Source: Acetobacterium wieringae
GTDB taxonomy: Bacteria > Bacillota > Clostridia > Eubacteriales > Eubacteriaceae
Direction: 5' to 3'
NCBI RefSeq assembly: GCF_026646375.1
Contig: NZ_JAIPPU010000006.1
Span: 108,335 to 172,334, forward strand
Length of the DNA stretch: 64,000 nt
Shown: one piece after another, positions 9,103 to 17,551 of the stretch
Position numbering within the stretch: the first letter of the stretch is position 1
How the letters are laid out: each line of letters begins with the position of its first letter
Program-made: the position numbers and the translations under genes
Notes under the pieces: model-generated
Told to the model about the DNA's origin: nothing
Seen by the model: only the letters and a program-made list of their open reading frames with translations
The model's database searches: none

Positions 9103-9537
9103 TTATTGGTCGGTGCTTGCAGACGACCTACTAATAAACAAACTCTCAAACATAAAGAATCCAGATAAAATCGGAATCAGGCATATTAATTGAGTCATAA
9201 ATTTTTCGCTATAAATAATCGCTGGCATTGGCATAAGAATACCTAGATGCATCATAAAATATATCGCTGCACCTATAAGTGCAATCGAAAGATAAATGAG
9301 GTCAACTTTTAATTGCAGCTTTCCGTTCTTACTCATAAAATCCAGCAGAAAGCCAAGAACAAACCATTTTAAAAAACCAATCAGTATCATCCCCCAAAAG
9401 CGACTCAAATATAAGCCATAGTTCAGCGGTTCCATCGTATTAAAGCTGTTTTGAATGGCTATGACCCAAAAATCCATCAGCATAAAAAATAGCAGATATC
9501 CAATCATTAAACCAATGTTTATCATTTTTTCCTTCAT
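9103..9537 (-). CDS. Hypothetical membrane protein, four TM segments
   Basis: 144 residues with hydrophobic segments near 8-25, 45-65, 78-98 and 118-135. ATG at 9537 has AAGGAG nine bases upstream. The protein has a short lysine-rich loop (FMSKNGKLQLKVDL) and ends in a serine-rich tail. No family recognised. It lies 60 bases upstream of the other small membrane gene, probably in the same transcript. The patch (8.6-11.6 kb) holds several such proteins plus a broken regulator, which fits accessory DNA. Confidence 0.6.
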   Translation of the reverse strand: MKEKMINIGLMIGYLLFFMLMDFWVIAIQNSFNTMEPLNYGLYLSRFWGMILIGFLKWFVLGFLLDFMSKNGKLQLKVDLIYLSIALIGAAIYFMMHLGILMPMPAIIYSEKFMTQLICLIPILSGFFMFESLFISRSSASTDQ

Positions 9538-9638
9538 ATCTTCATTCTCCTTGTCTAAACAACATCACCGGGTGTCGATGCAACTGGGACGGTACAGACT
9601 TATCTTGCATATTATAAGCTCATCATGTAAAGTTTTTA

Positions 9639-10037
9639 TCATTCTGTTAGCAATTGCAGTTTATGATAATTAGAATCATTGAGACTCAGCTTAAGCACTT
9701 CTTTGTTTTTCATATGGATAACTAGAGAATACATATCCAAGGTTTTTTTCTTCATCTCGTACCGATCAATGTCTTTGGTATCAATAACCCTTGAAAAATT
9801 GTAGATTAAATAATTGTTACAGATATAAGCTGTATTGTGGAAGATCGATAGATACCAGATAACCGGAATAAAACCGTAGATAATTAAATGATGCGGTTTA
9901 TCCGAATCCGCATTTGTAAGACTTAATAGGCCAATAATGTACAACAACTTTCCCAACAGAATTTGAAAATAGCCGGAATAATTACCAATACTTAGCTTTC
10001 CTTCATACGGGTATTTAAAGATAATTCTAAATCTCAA
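9639..10037 (-). CDS. Hypothetical membrane protein with PH-like C-terminal half
   Basis: 132 residues as read from a TTG at 10037. Two hydrophobic segments (about 26-42 and 50-66) are followed by a charged, beta-rich C-terminus (YICNNYLIYNFSRVIDTKDI and onward) resembling bacterial PH-like domains. This resemblance is by eye only. The start is weak: there is no ribosome binding site, and a separate hydrophobic reading frame ends exactly where this one begins, so the gene may be a fragment of a longer frameshifted one. Confidence 0.45.
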   Translation of the reverse strand: MRFRIIFKYPYEGKLSIGNYSGYFQILLGKLLYIIGLLSLTNADSDKPHHLIIYGFIPVIWYLSIFHNTAYICNNYLIYNFSRVIDTKDIDRYEMKKKTLDMYSLVIHMKNKEVLKLSLNDSNYHKLQLLTE

Positions 10038-10038
10038 A

Positions 10039-10171
10039 TTGATATAGAGAATATGATGGAAAAGCCAATCAAAATTATGGTATCAATTGGATTGTCAATT
10101 TGAAACAATAAGTACACCGATAATCCCAGGATTATGATTAGTAGTCCTAAATCAAGATAATATTGTTTTCA
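10039..10171 (-). pseudogene. Possible frameshifted 5' segment of the downstream membrane gene
   Basis: On the minus strand a GGGGGTG ribosome binding site precedes ATG at about 10171, but that frame stops after six codons. The +1 frame that overlaps it reads DLGLLIIILGLSVYLLFQ and then a second hydrophobic stretch before ending at about 10040, where the next coding frame starts. This looks like a short two-helix membrane segment disrupted by one or two frameshifts. A run of chance hydrophobic codons in AT-rich DNA remains possible. Confidence 0.3.
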
Positions 10172-10187
10172 TTTTCAAGCACCCCCA

Positions 10188-10760
10188 TTACAATTTCCAG
10201 TATGACCGGGAGTTTTTATTCCGAATTTTTGCGTTCGCCGGAATTTTGGTCAAAATCCCATAAAATGACAGGACATCCAGACTCGATAAAACCATATTTA
10301 TAATAGCAATTTTTGACAAAAGTGAATAATTTATAGTTGATATCATTAAAAAAAGAACGGGTATTACCGTTAAAACAATAAATGGCAATATTAATACCAA
10401 CAAAAATCTTTCTTTTTTTATATCCCGTAAATAGGTTGCGTAAATAGCGCCTCTATACGTACCAATAAAAATATCTCCTGATGAAATTTTATCCAGAAAA
10501 ACGATCACATGCAGCATTTCATGAATGAGTATAATGGCTAAAAAGATCACAAGATCTTGAAAACTATCAATCATACGCATATGATAATGTGTTCCCAACC
10601 GGATCTTTAGCATCAGTCCAATGATAAACATGGAAATGAGAATAACAGGAATTGCCATCAAGCAAAGTTTTAAAAAGCTCGGCTCATTAATGGCATAATA
10701 ACCCTCATTTTCAGGATCAAAATCAATATTTTCGGGAAGTTTTTCAAATAGGAATCTCAT
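10188..10760 (-). CDS. DUF3267-family membrane protein (putative zincin)
   Basis: 190 residues with about four membrane segments (39-58, 70-90, 120-142, 148-165). The second carries AIILIHEMLHVIVF, an HExxH motif at the membrane face. This arrangement is characteristic of the DUF3267 family, predicted to be membrane zinc peptidases; activity has not been shown for this protein. Start ATG at 10760. It follows the broken LytTR regulator in the same direction, which might once have controlled it. Confidence 0.75.
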   Translation of the reverse strand: MRFLFEKLPENIDFDPENEGYYAINEPSFLKLCLMAIPVILISMFIIGLMLKIRLGTHYHMRMIDSFQDLVIFLAIILIHEMLHVIVFLDKISSGDIFIGTYRGAIYATYLRDIKKERFLLVLILPFIVLTVIPVLFLMISTINYSLLSKIAIINMVLSSLDVLSFYGILTKIPANAKIRNKNSRSYWKL

Positions 10761-10890
10761 GATACCTGCCTTCTTTTCTTTTTTTACTAACTTTAATCTA
10801 CCATATTTTTTTATAAATGCGAGATTGTGTTGAAATTAGTATACTTTTTTGTAGTATTCTAAGATATTTATTCTAATTAAATCAACATCT

Positions 10891-11613
10891 TTACCCCAAC
10901 CGTTCAATCTCATAACGCAGCTGCAAAGCTCTGATTTCTTTTCGCTTTAATTGACTAATTGGCAGACAGTCCGAATTGGACATCCTGACCTCATTATATT
11001 TAAAGGTGACGACATGCTCATAATTAACAAGATAGGATTTGTGAATCTTGATAAATCGATCGCCTTCGAGCTGCGGGTAAATATCCCGTAGCTTACCATA
11101 AAACAAATCGTCCCCCGTTATCGTGGTGATCTTAATCTCCCGATTCATACTCTAAAAATAGAGGATGTCTTTGATAGGGATTTTATATGTCACAGCTGCC
11201 TTCCGATAACAGAATATGCCTCCCAGGCAGCCATTTAATTTCATTGCCAGGTTTACATCTTTTATCAGCATTGCTGCTTCAATGGGTTTTGAAAGAAAAT
11301 GCATCGGTCTCACTTCAAAAAGATCCTTATAATAGTTTTCTTTCCCAGACACATAGACAATCTGCATCGTTTGATTATCCATCTCCTCACGAATTTTTTG
11401 TCCCAACTCAAGCCCATTTAGTCCTGCCATTTCAATGTCCAAAAAGACCAGATCAAAATCATGCTCATGTTTTATAAACTCCGCCAATCTTTCACCAGAA
11501 TAAAACACCTCAATTTCGACTTGCTCGACAAAAGCATTTTGATTTTTCAGAATAATCCTTTCTATTTGAGAACAGATGGCTCTCTGATCATCACATATCC
11601 CGATTCTAAACAT
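10891..11613 (-). pseudogene. LytTR-family response regulator interrupted by an in-frame TAG
   Basis: Codons 1-153 (11613-11155) form a receiver domain: acidic pocket DD at 8-9, phosphoacceptor D59 in VFLDIEMAG, and conserved lysine in FLSKPIE. The normal linker motif DILYF follows, then an in-frame amber codon at 11152-11154 where relatives have glutamate (DILYFES). The next codon is Ser, then Met at 11148, and the same frame continues for 85 residues as a complete LytTR DNA-binding domain (IKIHKSYLVNYEHV). A single GAG-to-TAG change explains it. The downstream ATG has no ribosome binding site. No histidine kinase gene is adjacent. Confidence 0.85.
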
Positions 11614-11715
11614 TTTTGCACCTCTTTTCTAGACAACAAACTCATTTTACCGGAAAATAAAACAACTGTCCAGCTATGCAACTAAAATGAACGCACTTTA
11701 TAAACGACTGGCAAT

Positions 11716-11758
11716 AAAAAAACAGTATCAACGAATAACTTATTATTCGTCGATACTG
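11716..11758 (-). terminator. Intrinsic terminator of the gene at 11775
   Basis: A long stem (11723-11738 with 11743-11758, one internal mismatch) and a 4-base loop are followed on the minus strand by a seven-T run at 11716-11722. Confidence 0.88.
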
Positions 11759-11774
11759 CCAAAGTTTTTGATTT

Positions 11775-12176
11775 TTATTTTATCGCATCCACAGCAGTCA
11801 TCAACTCCGAAATCGAGCTGTACCAGTTTTTAATCATATGACGCATCAGCCCGACCTGCTCGGCCTTCGCCAGTAGTCCAAAGATTGGAATCTTGGAGCC
11901 GTAAGCCGCACCGATTTCGGCCCAGGCATCACAGCCAGATGGACCAACGTAGATAATCAGATCGGCGCTGGTAACCGATGCGATACAAAAGTCAAAAACC
12001 CGTTTTCCTTCAGGTGATTCAATAAAATGGGTCAGCTCCTTTTGCGAAAGAAACGCTTCTTCCGGCCGTCCTTCCCGAATCCAGGACAGGATCGTATGGC
12101 CCCGGGTTTCCAATAAATCAGTTAGCATCTCAACCGCATGCTGATGCTTCCATGAAGCAGCAATGTATATTCTCAT
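11775..12176 (-). CDS. Nucleoside 2-deoxyribosyltransferase-like protein
   Basis: 133 residues with a Rossmann-like layout. The N-terminus MRIYIAASWKHQHAV gives strand 1 and the substrate loop. The core SADLIIYVGPSGCDAWAEIG matches the conserved region of the nucleoside 2-deoxyribosyltransferase/DUF4406 superfamily, with a glutamate (AE) in the expected catalytic position. Whether it transfers deoxyribose or only binds nucleotides cannot be told. It is a single-gene unit with its own terminator, between the LytTR remnant and the antiporter. Confidence 0.6.
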   Translation of the reverse strand: MRIYIAASWKHQHAVEMLTDLLETRGHTILSWIREGRPEEAFLSQKELTHFIESPEGKRVFDFCIASVTSADLIIYVGPSGCDAWAEIGAAYGSKIPIFGLLAKAEQVGLMRHMIKNWYSSISELMTAVDAIK

Positions 12177-12306
12177 GATTCCTCCACTTTGCGAATAGGA
12201 TAGGCTCTATGTTTATTATAACCGGCTCTGGGTTTATTCACAAGTGGTGGTTGTTTTTCCGATCAAGAATACCCCACTGCTCTCAGTCAAGTTATCATTG
12301 GATAAT

Positions 12307-13671
12307 TTATTTTACTGTGCTGCCTGCAACCTTGACTTTTTTCTTCCGCGGTTGAGCTTTAACGCCATTGCCACTGAGCATAATATACCCCTTACCCACG
12401 GATAACCCTTGAACCACAGTGGTAAACAGCACAATGGCATAGGTTGCGACTAAAAATACGTTATAGGTTGGGGTCGCCAGCGAAATACTAGTACCCATAA
12501 TCAAGGCTAGACACAAGCCGCCTTTTAATCCGGCCCAGGTCATAAAGACAATAAACTTTGAGTTTCGCATCCCCTTACTTTTCGGTGGGTTTTTATTAAA
12601 GATCATCGATGCATAGACCCCCGTTAGTCTGGCAACGGTATTGAAGACAATCGATCCAATCGCGATGGTTAAAATCATCCCTATCGACAGGGTGTTGATA
12701 TTTTTGATATTTAATAATAATACCCCCACTAACAGGAATAAAATACCATTAAGCAGATTATCCACCACCGACCAGAAGGAATAGAATAAATCGCGTAATT
12801 CCTCAGTCATGCAGATATGATTGTTTCGCTGCAGTCCAGCAATCGCCGTCGCGTAATAGAGACCACAGATCACGGCTGCAATCGGACCTGAGAATGAAAA
12901 GTATTCACAGATCAGGTAAGACAACATCACCGTTAAAATACTGGTAAATATCTTGATAAAGTTATCATTCGACCGCTTAAATACTTCAAACAACAGAAAA
13001 GAGATGATAAATCCGACTGCTACTGCCCCCAAAACTTCAGTGGCCAAACCCCAGGTGAAACTCATCACTGAGACACTATTGGCTGAAAGTTTTAAAGCAG
13101 TGATCAGGGTTGCAAAAATCGCTACGGCTACCCCGTCATTAAACAACGCTTCCCCTTCGATAATCAGACCAATTCGTTTGGGCAAACCAGCCTTGGCCAG
13201 TATACTCATTGCTGAAATTGGATCAGTTGGAGCCACAATCGCTCCCAAAATACAGGCTTCCAGAAAGGTAATGTTAACATGAATCAGATAGCCCAAACCA
13301 AAGAACAGAAGTCCATACACTACGGTTGATACTAGGGTTCCAATTACCGCCATACTGCCAATTAAAAATTTGTCTGCCTTGAAATCACCAAATTCGATTC
13401 GTGAAGCCCCACTAAAGAGCATAAAGCAGAGAACGCCTTTAAATAAGAAATCCGTAAAGTCAAACTCTCGGTAGAGATTTAAAAACTCAATCGGGATATG
13501 AACCAGATTCAGGTTTCGGCCAATAATATAAAGCACAACAAAGATAAATCCAAAAACAACCAGTCCGATTTCATAAGGTAGTTTTATTGTTTTTTCATTA
13601 ATAAAACTAAACACAACCACTAATAAAAGCAGGGCGCTGAACAGGATGAGCAACTGATCAAAGTTATACAT
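12307..13671 (-). CDS. CPA1-type cation/proton antiporter (NhaP/KefB-like)
   Basis: About 454 residues and 12 or so membrane helices. The central segment GAIVAPTDPISAMSILAKAGLP holds the TDP motif, followed by EGEALFNDGVAVAIF with the paired acidic residue; both are hallmarks of CPA1 Na+/H+ antiporters. The C-terminus is a basic tail (KAQPRKKKVKVAG). I start at MYNFDQ (13671), where AAAGGAG sits six bases upstream; the frame is open further but has no ribosome binding site. It follows a structured leader with its own sigma-A promoter, suggesting ion- or pH-responsive attenuation. Confidence 0.88.
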   Translation of the reverse strand: MYNFDQLLILFSALLLLVVVFSFINEKTIKLPYEIGLVVFGFIFVVLYIIGRNLNLVHIPIEFLNLYREFDFTDFLFKGVLCFMLFSGASRIEFGDFKADKFLIGSMAVIGTLVSTVVYGLLFFGLGYLIHVNITFLEACILGAIVAPTDPISAMSILAKAGLPKRIGLIIEGEALFNDGVAVAIFATLITALKLSANSVSVMSFTWGLATEVLGAVAVGFIISFLLFEVFKRSNDNFIKIFTSILTVMLSYLICEYFSFSGPIAAVICGLYYATAIAGLQRNNHICMTEELRDLFYSFWSVVDNLLNGILFLLVGVLLLNIKNINTLSIGMILTIAIGSIVFNTVARLTGVYASMIFNKNPPKSKGMRNSKFIVFMTWAGLKGGLCLALIMGTSISLATPTYNVFLVATYAIVLFTTVVQGLSVGKGYIMLSGNGVKAQPRKKKVKVAGSTVK

Positions 13672-13707
13672 TTCTTTCTCCTTTTGATTCATCAAAAAAA
13701 TTTGCGC

Positions 13708-13749
13708 AAAAAAAAGGCGACAACAAAATAGGCTCACCTTGTTATCACC
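13708..13749 (-). terminator. Terminator-like hairpin in the antiporter 5' leader
   Basis: On the minus strand an 11-bp stem (13739-13749 with 13716-13726, two G-T pairs) and a 12-base loop are followed by eight Ts. It lies between the promoter at 13828-13856 and the antiporter start at 13671, so it would end transcription before the gene unless relieved. It is too far from the U32 gene stop (about 175 bases, with a promoter in between) to be simply that gene's terminator. Confidence 0.75.
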
Positions 13750-13827
13750 TTTGATACGTCCGAGTCTAAACAACAGCATACAAACAGGTTATTGATGTTA
13801 ACCTAGTATACTTATGAAACTTCCTGA

Positions 13828-13856
13828 AGTATAGCACTTTGAAATTGATGTGTCAA
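13828..13856 (-). promoter_or_regulatory. Sigma-A promoter of the antiporter leader
   Basis: Minus-strand TTGACA (13851-13856), a 17-base spacer and TATACT (13828-13833). The predicted start at about 13821 gives a leader of about 150 bases containing a small hairpin (AGGTTA/TAACCT) and the terminator hairpin. Confidence 0.85.
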
Positions 13857-13924
13857 TGGCTTTTTATAATAATTTTACGTGATTTTTTATGTAAACGTGA
13901 AGCTGTTTTTTCGTTATTTTTGTG

Positions 13925-15154
13925 TCAAACATTGTCCTGTTTTCGTAGTATATCCATTGGTTTAACTGGTGCGCACATCTGTAGATAATAACGCATTTTC
14001 GGGTGGGGCGTCGACTCAATGTCGGTTCCATCCGTATCCGTCATCGTCATAATTTTTTGCTTAAAAAATCCTTTACCGGGAATCATAATCTCAATCGTAT
14101 CTCCAATTGATACCTTATTGCGCTGTTCAATCAGCGCCATTTCGGTGCGTTCATTGTATTCCAATACCAGACCGACAAAATCATAAGCCCGGGTATAACT
14201 GCCGGTTCCATAATTCTGGTCAGCTGCTGTCGTTTTTCCACTATAAAACCCTTTGGTGTAATTTCGGTGACTGACCTTGGTAAGCTCCTCATAATAGCTC
14301 GCATCAAGTTCGGTTACGTCGGGGTGATCTAGACAATAATCGATCGCCTTACGATAGGCTGATACCACCGTGGCCACATAATAAAGACTTTTCATCCGTC
14401 CTTCGATTTTAAAGCTATCGACACCGGCTTTCATCAGTGAGGGAATTTCATCGATCAGACATAAATCCTTGGAATTGAAAATAAATGAACCGCTGGCATC
14501 CTCTTCAATCGAAAAAGCTTCATCGGGCCGGGTTTCTTCAATCAGGTGATACTTCCACCGACAGGGGTGGGCACAGTCGCCCTGATTGGAGTTTCGCCCC
14601 GTCATGTAATGACTGAGTAGACAACGTCCCGAATAGGAGATGCACATGGCACCGTGAACAAAAATTTCAATTTCCATTTCCGGAGCCACCTTTTCCCGGA
14701 TTTCCCGAATTTCACTAAGCCCCAGTTCCCGAGCCAGAACGATTCGTTTGGCGCCCTGGGCATGCCAGAATGCCACACTCCGCCAATTGGTATTATTGGC
14801 TTGTGTGCTCACCGATATTTTTAAGTCCGGCGCCACTTCCCGAACCACTGAAAAAACTCCGGGATCAGCCACAATCACGCCGTCAATTCCGAGACTCTGC
14901 AATTCACTGACATATTCGGGCAGACCTGCCAGGTCGTCATTGTGAGGAATCATGTTCAAGGTGACATAAATTTTTTTATTGCGTTCATGAACATACGCAA
15001 CAGCCTCAGCCAGCTCCTCATTATCAAAATTGTCCGCCTTGGCGCGAAGCCCAAATTTTTTACCGGCACAATAGACTGCATCGGCGCCATAATGGAGGGC
15101 ATACTGCAACTTTTCAAAATTTCCTGCCGGTGCTAATAGTTCCGGTTTTTTCAT
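13925..15154 (-). CDS. Peptidase U32 family protein (tRNA U34 hydroxylation, TrhP/YrrO-like)
   Basis: 409 residues. MKKPELLAPAGNFEKLQYAL is the canonical U32 N-terminus. The signature region EIFVHGAMCISYSGRCLLS, with nearby GDCAHPCRW cysteines, is expected to bind an Fe-S cluster. In Bacillus subtilis the YrrN/YrrO (TrhP1/TrhP2) proteins are needed for prephenate-dependent 5-hydroxylation of tRNA U34. The genes just upstream here (trmR, mltG) match the yrrL-yrrM-yrrO order, supporting that role. Only one U32 gene is present in this cluster. Confidence 0.85.
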   Translation of the reverse strand: MKKPELLAPAGNFEKLQYALHYGADAVYCAGKKFGLRAKADNFDNEELAEAVAYVHERNKKIYVTLNMIPHNDDLAGLPEYVSELQSLGIDGVIVADPGVFSVVREVAPDLKISVSTQANNTNWRSVAFWHAQGAKRIVLARELGLSEIREIREKVAPEMEIEIFVHGAMCISYSGRCLLSHYMTGRNSNQGDCAHPCRWKYHLIEETRPDEAFSIEEDASGSFIFNSKDLCLIDEIPSLMKAGVDSFKIEGRMKSLYYVATVVSAYRKAIDYCLDHPDVTELDASYYEELTKVSHRNYTKGFYSGKTTAADQNYGTGSYTRAYDFVGLVLEYNERTEMALIEQRNKVSIGDTIEIMIPGKGFFKQKIMTMTDTDGTDIESTPHPKMRYYLQMCAPVKPMDILRKQDNV

Positions 15155-15206
15155 AGATTTCTCCGTTCTTTAACTCTCGTTTAAATTCTCTTCCTATTAA
15201 TAATAG

Positions 15207-15866
15207 CTAATTCGTTTCTATGTCCTTTTTCCAGCTGATTGCCAGCCCGTCACCGAGTGGCAGAATACTGGTCATTAATTGGGGGTGATTCGAGATGGTT
15301 TCCAGATACACCCGCATCCGTTTGACAATGGTAATTTTCCGGCGTATAACCAGCTCATTGGTTGCAATCATGCCTTTAAACAACACATTATCAGAGATGA
15401 GTAACCCACCCGGTTTTAGGCACCGCAAACAATCATCCAGCAAGTGGATGTAGTGACCTTTAGCACCATCTAAAAAAATCATATCATATTTTTTATCCAA
15501 TTCAGCCAGTTTTTCCTGAGCATCGCCAACCATCAGATTAATCTGATTTTTCAACCCCAGACCGGTAATATTTTCGTCGGCTTGAACCACCATACTTAAA
15601 TTTCGTTCAATGGTGTCCACCTGTCCCAACGAACCCATGGCTTGCGCAAAAATTGATGCCGAAAATCCGACAGCTGTGCCAACTTCCAAAATGGTTTGAA
15701 TTTTATGCGCAGCGATTAATAGCTCAATGTGTTTTTGAACTTCTTTATGGATGATCGGGATCGCATCATCCATGGCTCTTTTGCGGAATTCTTCAATTTG
15801 GGGATGATCCGCTGGAATTAATCCTCTAAGATAGTCTTCAATATAATCCTGTACAATTTCACTCAC
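15207..15866 (-). CDS. trmR: tRNA 5-hydroxyuridine methyltransferase (TrmR/YrrM family O-methyltransferase)
   Basis: 219 residues, class I SAM methyltransferase. The SAM-binding segment is TILEVGTAVGFSASIFAQ, followed by DTIERN and the metal-site FLDGAKGHYIHLLDDC, as in the metal-dependent O-methyltransferase_3 family. B. subtilis YrrM (TrmR) methylates ho5U34 to mo5U34 in tRNA. Its position directly upstream of the U32 protein makes the two consecutive steps of one wobble-base modification. Confidence 0.85.
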   Translation of the reverse strand: MSEIVQDYIEDYLRGLIPADHPQIEEFRKRAMDDAIPIIHKEVQKHIELLIAAHKIQTILEVGTAVGFSASIFAQAMGSLGQVDTIERNLSMVVQADENITGLGLKNQINLMVGDAQEKLAELDKKYDMIFLDGAKGHYIHLLDDCLRCLKPGGLLISDNVLFKGMIATNELVIRRKITIVKRMRVYLETISNHPQLMTSILPLGDGLAISWKKDIETN

Positions 15867-15889
15867 TTTTTTTCCTTCAATCTTCTAAA

Positions 15890-15914
15890 ATAATGGCCCC
15901 TTTTGGGGGCCATC
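15890..15914 (-). terminator. Hairpin between mltG and trmR
   Basis: An 8-bp GC-rich stem (15893-15900 with 15906-15913) and 5-base loop are followed on the minus strand by TATTTTAG. The weak U-run suggests a partial terminator between mltG and trmR. Confidence 0.6.
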
Positions 15915-15932
15915 TGGCTGTTCATTATTAAA

Positions 15933-17012
15933 CTAATTCCCCATGTATTTTTCCACATCCTGGAGATGTTCTTCATAGGTTTCATTGAAATAAATTTTTC
16001 CCGAGTTCATATCGGCCACAAAATACAAATATTTGGTATCGGCTGGATACAAAGCAGCTTCTAACGATGTTTCACCAAAAGAGCAAATCGGTCCATAGGG
16101 TAATCCGGTATTGATATAGGTATTATAGGGCGACGGAAATTGGGTTTGTTCGGTGGTTAAAACTGCCGTTTTTTCACCCCGGGCATAATCCACAGTGATA
16201 TCCGACTGCAGCGGCATATTAGCAGCAATCCGATTGTAAAAGACACTGGCGGCGTTGGCTTTATCTTCAACCAATTTGGTTTCCAATTCCACAATTGACG
16301 CCATAATGACAATCTCATCCACGGTTTTACCCATTTCTTTGGTTCGTTTTATGTAGTCCTGATTGTAAACCTCCACAAAACGATCCAGCATGGCGGTTAC
16401 AACTTCTGATGGCTCAGTATTCGGTGAAAAGCTATAAGTATCGGGAAAAAGGTACCCTTCCAGAGTACGGCTCACCCCATCTTTTTCTGTTAAGGGAATG
16501 CTACTGAGAATCGGATAATTTTTTTGATATTCAGCTACTTTTTTTGTTTCCTCAATAAAGGCATCGGCATCACAAACGTTTTTTTCTTCTAAAATTTCAG
16601 CAAATTCAGAAATATTGCGACCTTCCGGAATGGTCACCGTTGCATCGGCCACATCGCCAGCAACCAGTCGATTAAGAATCTGTTGTGCTGATTCGGTAGG
16701 GCTGAAGGCATAATAGCCCGATTGGATCTGGTTTGCGGTATTTTCTTTCTTGGCCAGCATTTCAAACGCAAAAACATCCCGGATCAGGTTGTTTTCTGCC
16801 AATATCTCGGCTACCTCACTGATCACGGCTCCATCTTCAATTTGAACATAGACAAGATCTCCATCGCCTACTGGTTCTAACATTTGACCAATAAAATAAT
16901 TAAAACTAAATATTCCAGTTGCTCCAAAAACGACTAATAATAAAAGTATAATGGCAATAAGTTTTCCCGTTTTTCGGGATGACGATCTGGTTTGATTGGT
17001 TCGATTACCCAT
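15933..17012 (-). CDS. mltG: Endolytic murein transglycosylase MltG (YceG-like)
   Basis: 359 residues. A basic N-terminus (TRSSSRKTGK) is followed by one membrane anchor (about 18-40) and the extracellular YceG domain. The catalytic region is ASIVELETKLVEDKANAASV, with the conserved glutamate of the family. NTGLPYGPICSFGETSLEAA and YLYFVADM are the standard C-terminal motifs. MltG cuts nascent glycan strands and sets their length at the membrane. A hairpin terminator lies on each side of the gene. Confidence 0.93.
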   Translation of the reverse strand: MGNRTNQTRSSSRKTGKLIAIILLLLVVFGATGIFSFNYFIGQMLEPVGDGDLVYVQIEDGAVISEVAEILAENNLIRDVFAFEMLAKKENTANQIQSGYYAFSPTESAQQILNRLVAGDVADATVTIPEGRNISEFAEILEEKNVCDADAFIEETKKVAEYQKNYPILSSIPLTEKDGVSRTLEGYLFPDTYSFSPNTEPSEVVTAMLDRFVEVYNQDYIKRTKEMGKTVDEIVIMASIVELETKLVEDKANAASVFYNRIAANMPLQSDITVDYARGEKTAVLTTEQTQFPSPYNTYINTGLPYGPICSFGETSLEAALYPADTKYLYFVADMNSGKIYFNETYEEHLQDVEKYMGN

Positions 17013-17040
17013 CGTTCACCTGCTTTCATTTCTAAAACCA

Positions 17041-17086
17041 TAAAAAGAATATAGGACCGCGATAGAGGTGGGCACCTATATTCTTT
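17041..17086 (-). terminator. Terminator of the YlbF-like gene
   Basis: An 11-bp stem (17045-17055 with 17075-17085) and a 19-base loop are followed on the minus strand by TTTTTAT. It separates the ylbF-like gene from mltG. Confidence 0.75.
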
Positions 17087-17114
17087 TCAAAAAAATTTCT
17101 ATTTGAATGGTTGT

Positions 17115-17483
17115 TTAAGCGCCACAGCCTTCTTCTTCGGAATCAAACAGATGCATCCCCAAATCCACGGCTTTTGCCATAATATCGGTGATGTCCTGAA
17201 AAATTACTGAAAAATACATTTGTGCCTGAAAAAACTCGGCAATTTCTGGAATACCCATAATGGTATTAGCTAAGGTGTTGTATGCTGTTACTTGTTCTTC
17301 AGATAATTCATTCCCCAGCATTTGAAAGGATTGAATTTCCATTTGTCTGCGCATATAATCCTTGGCCATTTCAAATTTTTCTGGATCCTGTTCCAATTTT
17401 TCCTTTGCCGCTACAAAATTCTTGTATTCGGTGCATTCCTTCAGGGCTCGTGCCAAATTGTTGGCTTCATCATATACATTCAT
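17115..17483 (-). CDS. YlbF/YmcA family regulator (DUF964)
   Basis: 122 residues, all alpha-helical, with the family pattern of long amphipathic helices (MNVYDEANNLARALKECTEY onward). The C-terminus ends in DSEEEGCGA with a single cysteine, recalling the Cys-containing tails of YlbF/YmcA proteins that in B. subtilis bind Fe-S clusters in the RNase Y-associated Y-complex. Location directly downstream of RNase J fits a role in mRNA turnover; that link is inference. Confidence 0.82.
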   Translation of the reverse strand: MNVYDEANNLARALKECTEYKNFVAAKEKLEQDPEKFEMAKDYMRRQMEIQSFQMLGNELSEEQVTAYNTLANTIMGIPEIAEFFQAQMYFSVIFQDITDIMAKAVDLGMHLFDSEEEGCGA

Positions 17484-17551
17484 ACCTTACTCCTCATTTA
17501 AAATTATAGTGGTAATTGTTATCATTTTTTGTAACAATCACCCAATTCAAT

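Noticed and set aside
11152..11154. The TAG read as pyrrolysine
   Set aside because: Relatives have Glu here, no methylamine methyltransferase context is present, and a nonsense mutation is far simpler. Kept only as a test in the finding.
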